Assembly: GCA_945867505.1 (NCBI GenBank)
Contig: CAMBIM010000008.1
Location: 1-34,942, forward strand
DNA: 34,942 bases
Origin: Chitinophaga pinensis
GTDB lineage: Bacteria; Bacteroidota; Bacteroidia; Chitinophagales; LD1
Direction: 5' to 3'
Part shown: piece by piece, positions 33,420 through 34,942 of the stretch
Numbering within the stretch: the first letter of the stretch is position 1
Layout: each line of letters begins with the position of its first letter
The notes under the pieces: generated by a model
Databases searched by the model: none
What the model saw: the letters and a program-made list of their open reading frames with translations, nothing else
Told to the model about the DNA's origin: nothing
Position numbers and translations under genes: made by a program

Positions 33420-33446
33420 CAAGTCCCCTTTTAGGGGATTTAGGGG
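33420..33446. repeat. Short hairpin / possible dispersed repeat between rpoN and asnB
   Basis: AGTCCCCT and AGGGGATT flank TTT, forming a compact stem, and are followed by TAGGGG. It occupies most of the 34-bp rpoN-asnB gap. A motif of the type CCCCTAAATCCCCT...AGGGGA is one I associate with repeated intergenic elements in Bacteroidetes; unverified here. Confidence 0.5.
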
Positions 33447-33447
33447 T

Positions 33448-34942
33448 TTATAATTCCTTCCTTAAACGCGCCACAGGAATGTTTAACTGCTCGCGATATT
33501 TTGCTACTGTTCTTCTCGCAATGTTGTAACCGCGTTCATTCAAAATTTTTGTAAGATTCAAATCGCTTATAGGTTTCTTTTTGCTTTCTACCGCAATTAC
33601 ATCGCTCAAAATCTTTTTCACTTCACGGCTCGAAACATCTTCGCCACTATCGGTACTCATAGCTTCGCTGAAAAAGAATTTCAACGGAATAGTTCCAAAT
33701 TCGGTTTGCACATATTTACTGTTGGCCACCCGGCTTACGGTTGAAATATCCAGACCTGTGCGCTCGGCAATGTCTTTTAAAATCATGGGGCGCATTTGGG
33801 TTTCGTCACCGGTGGCTAAATATTCATGCTGAAGATCAAGAATTGTATTCATTACCATTAACATAGTGTGGTAGCGCGACTGAATAGCATCTATAAACCA
33901 TTTAGCCGAATCTATCTTCTGCTTTATAAACATAATGGCATCTTTCTGGCTCTTGGTTTTCTCTTTCGATTTTTTGTAAGTAGAAATCATGTCCTTAAAA
34001 TGATTGCTGATGCGCAGCTCGGGTGCGTTGGCAGAGTTTAGGGAAACAATTAATTCGCCATTGGTGTTGGTGAGAATAAAATCGGGAATAATAGTTAGGC
34101 GCATACCCCCTTCGTTAGAACCATACATGCTGCCTGGTTTCGGATTCAACTTGGTTATTTCATCTAAAACACGTTTCAGTTTTACCGAATCCATATCGAA
34201 GGTGTGTTGCAGTTTTTCGTAATGCTTTTTTGCAAACTGGTCGAAATATTTTTCTAAAATCTGAATAGCAATTTCGGTATAAATGGTTGGCTCTTCTTTA
34301 CGTTTCAATTGCAGCAACAAACATTCTTCTAAGGTGCGCGCGCCAATCCCCGCTGGGTCAAGCTTTTGAATTTGCGCCAGAATTTCGAGCAGCTCCTTTT
34401 CGTTAGAGAAAATATTTTGACGAAAAGCTAAATCATCTACAATAGCATCCAACTCTCTGCGCAAATAACCATCATCATCTAAACTACCTATCAGGTGCAT
34501 GGCAATTTGTTCCTGGCGTTCATCCAAATCCATCATGCCTACTTGCGATTCTAAGTATTCATGAAAAGTAGATGCCACCGTTACCGGTACGGTTTTCTTT
34601 TCGTCATCGGGGTCGGTAAACTCGCTGGGGTCTTTTGTTTTGTAGTCTGCCACACCTTCATCATCCTCATCATAATATTCACTCATGTCCACATCGTCAT
34701 CCAGCTTTATTTCTTCTTCTGCGGCTTCTATTTCGGTTTCGGTTTCAGGGGTTTCTGCCTCGGGGGCAGTTTCTTCAGTTAGTTGCGGAATTTCATCTTC
34801 TGCATCTTCGCTTTCTTCCAAGGCAGGATTGGCCTCTATCTCTTCTTGTATGCGCTGCTCTAATTGCGCAGTAGGCACCTGCAACAATTTCATTAATTGA
34901 ATTTGCTGTGGCGAAAGTTTTAGTAAGAGTTTTTGCGATAAC
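33448..34942 (-). CDS. rpoN: RNA polymerase sigma-54 factor RpoN (5' end outside window)
   Basis: An open frame extends from the stop at 33448 through the right edge. Upstream of the internal Met at 34893 the frame stays open and reads LSQKLLLKLSPQQIQLMKLL, the conserved glutamine/leucine-rich region I that contacts bEBP activators, so the true start is a few residues beyond the window. An acidic region II (EDAEDEIPQLTEETAPEAE) follows, then the core-binding domain (MDLDERQEQIAMHLIGSLDDDGYL, LDPAGIGARTLEECLLLQL), the helix-turn-helix ERTGLDISTVSRVANSKY and the RpoN box ARRTVAKYRE near the C-terminus. It directs transcription from -24/-12 promoters. No hpf/raiA gene follows; asnB lies downstream. 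Confidence 0.97.
   Translation of the reverse strand, partial: LSQKLLLKLSPQQIQLMKLLQVPTAQLEQRIQEEIEANPALEESEDAEDEIPQLTEETAPEAETPETETEIEAAEEEIKLDDDVDMSEYYDEDDEGVADYKTKDPSEFTDPDDEKKTVPVTVASTFHEYLESQVGMMDLDERQEQIAMHLIGSLDDDGYLRRELDAIVDDLAFRQNIFSNEKELLEILAQIQKLDPAGIGARTLEECLLLQLKRKEEPTIYTEIAIQILEKYFDQFAKKHYEKLQHTFDMDSVKLKRVLDEITKLNPKPGSMYGSNEGGMRLTIIPDFILTNTNGELIVSLNSANAPELRISNHFKDMISTYKKSKEKTKSQKDAIMFIKQKIDSAKWFIDAIQSRYHTMLMVMNTILDLQHEYLATGDETQMRPMILKDIAERTGLDISTVSRVANSKYVQTEFGTIPLKFFFSEAMSTDSGEDVSSREVKKILSDVIAVESKKKPISDLNLTKILNERGYNIARRTVAKYREQLNIPVARLRKEL

Overview
The window looks like chromosomal DNA from a member of the Bacteroidota (Bacteroidetes), perhaps a chitinophaga- or sphingobacterium-like lineage. 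The reasons are low G+C, almost no Shine-Dalgarno sequences, promoter elements of the Bacteroidetes type (TTG / TAnnTTYG), several probable TTG/GTG starts, and a familiar gene set (FadN-type beta-oxidation operon, Wza/Wzc export pair, short ECF sigma factor, RpoN). I saw no phage, transposon, CRISPR array, tRNA or rRNA. Both ends cut a gene: an unidentified helical protein at the left and rpoN at the right.

Region 1 (about 0.3-10.1 kb) is a fatty-acid module. A minus-strand operon encodes a fused 3-hydroxyacyl-CoA dehydrogenase/enoyl-CoA hydratase (FadN type), a tiny predicted lipoprotein, a thiolase and two paralogous long acyl-CoA dehydrogenases. A TetR gene lies directly upstream. Two near-identical 14-bp imperfect palindromes, one before fadN and one in the tetR/acyltransferase divergent region, are the best candidates for its operators; each overlaps the -33 part of a predicted promoter. 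A PlsC-like acyltransferase and an epoxide-hydrolase-like alpha/beta hydrolase follow.

Region 2 (10.2-16.8 kb) has two predicted outer-membrane barrel proteins, then a tightly packed set: an alkaline-phosphatase/sulfatase superfamily enzyme, a YjbR-family protein and a small membrane protein, each overlapping the next by 4 bp. A FAD oxidoreductase, an isolated biotin carboxyl carrier protein and a convergent ECF sigma factor complete it.

Region 3 (17.0-25.4 kb) holds uvrA behind a well-formed promoter, then a gene for a protein of about 1,440 residues with a signal peptide, two CNA-B/carboxypeptidase-regulatory-like domains, a long charged region built from a 40-residue repeat with paired 'DS' marks, and a C-terminal OmpA-like domain. 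A short Asn/Gln/Tyr-rich exported protein with a structured leader follows, closed by a perfect hairpin.

Region 4 (25.4-34.9 kb, all minus strand) is an exopolysaccharide locus: glycosyltransferase, Wza-type lipoprotein, Wzc-type tyrosine kinase with a tyrosine-rich tail, WecA/MraY-type initiating transferase, and a fluoride channel (CrcB) translationally coupled at the end. AsnB and rpoN lie upstream on the same strand.

No wholly new defence or mobile system is evident. The strongest leads are the repeat-built OmpA-like giant, the TetR operator pair with its embedded lipoprotein, and the low-complexity exported protein.
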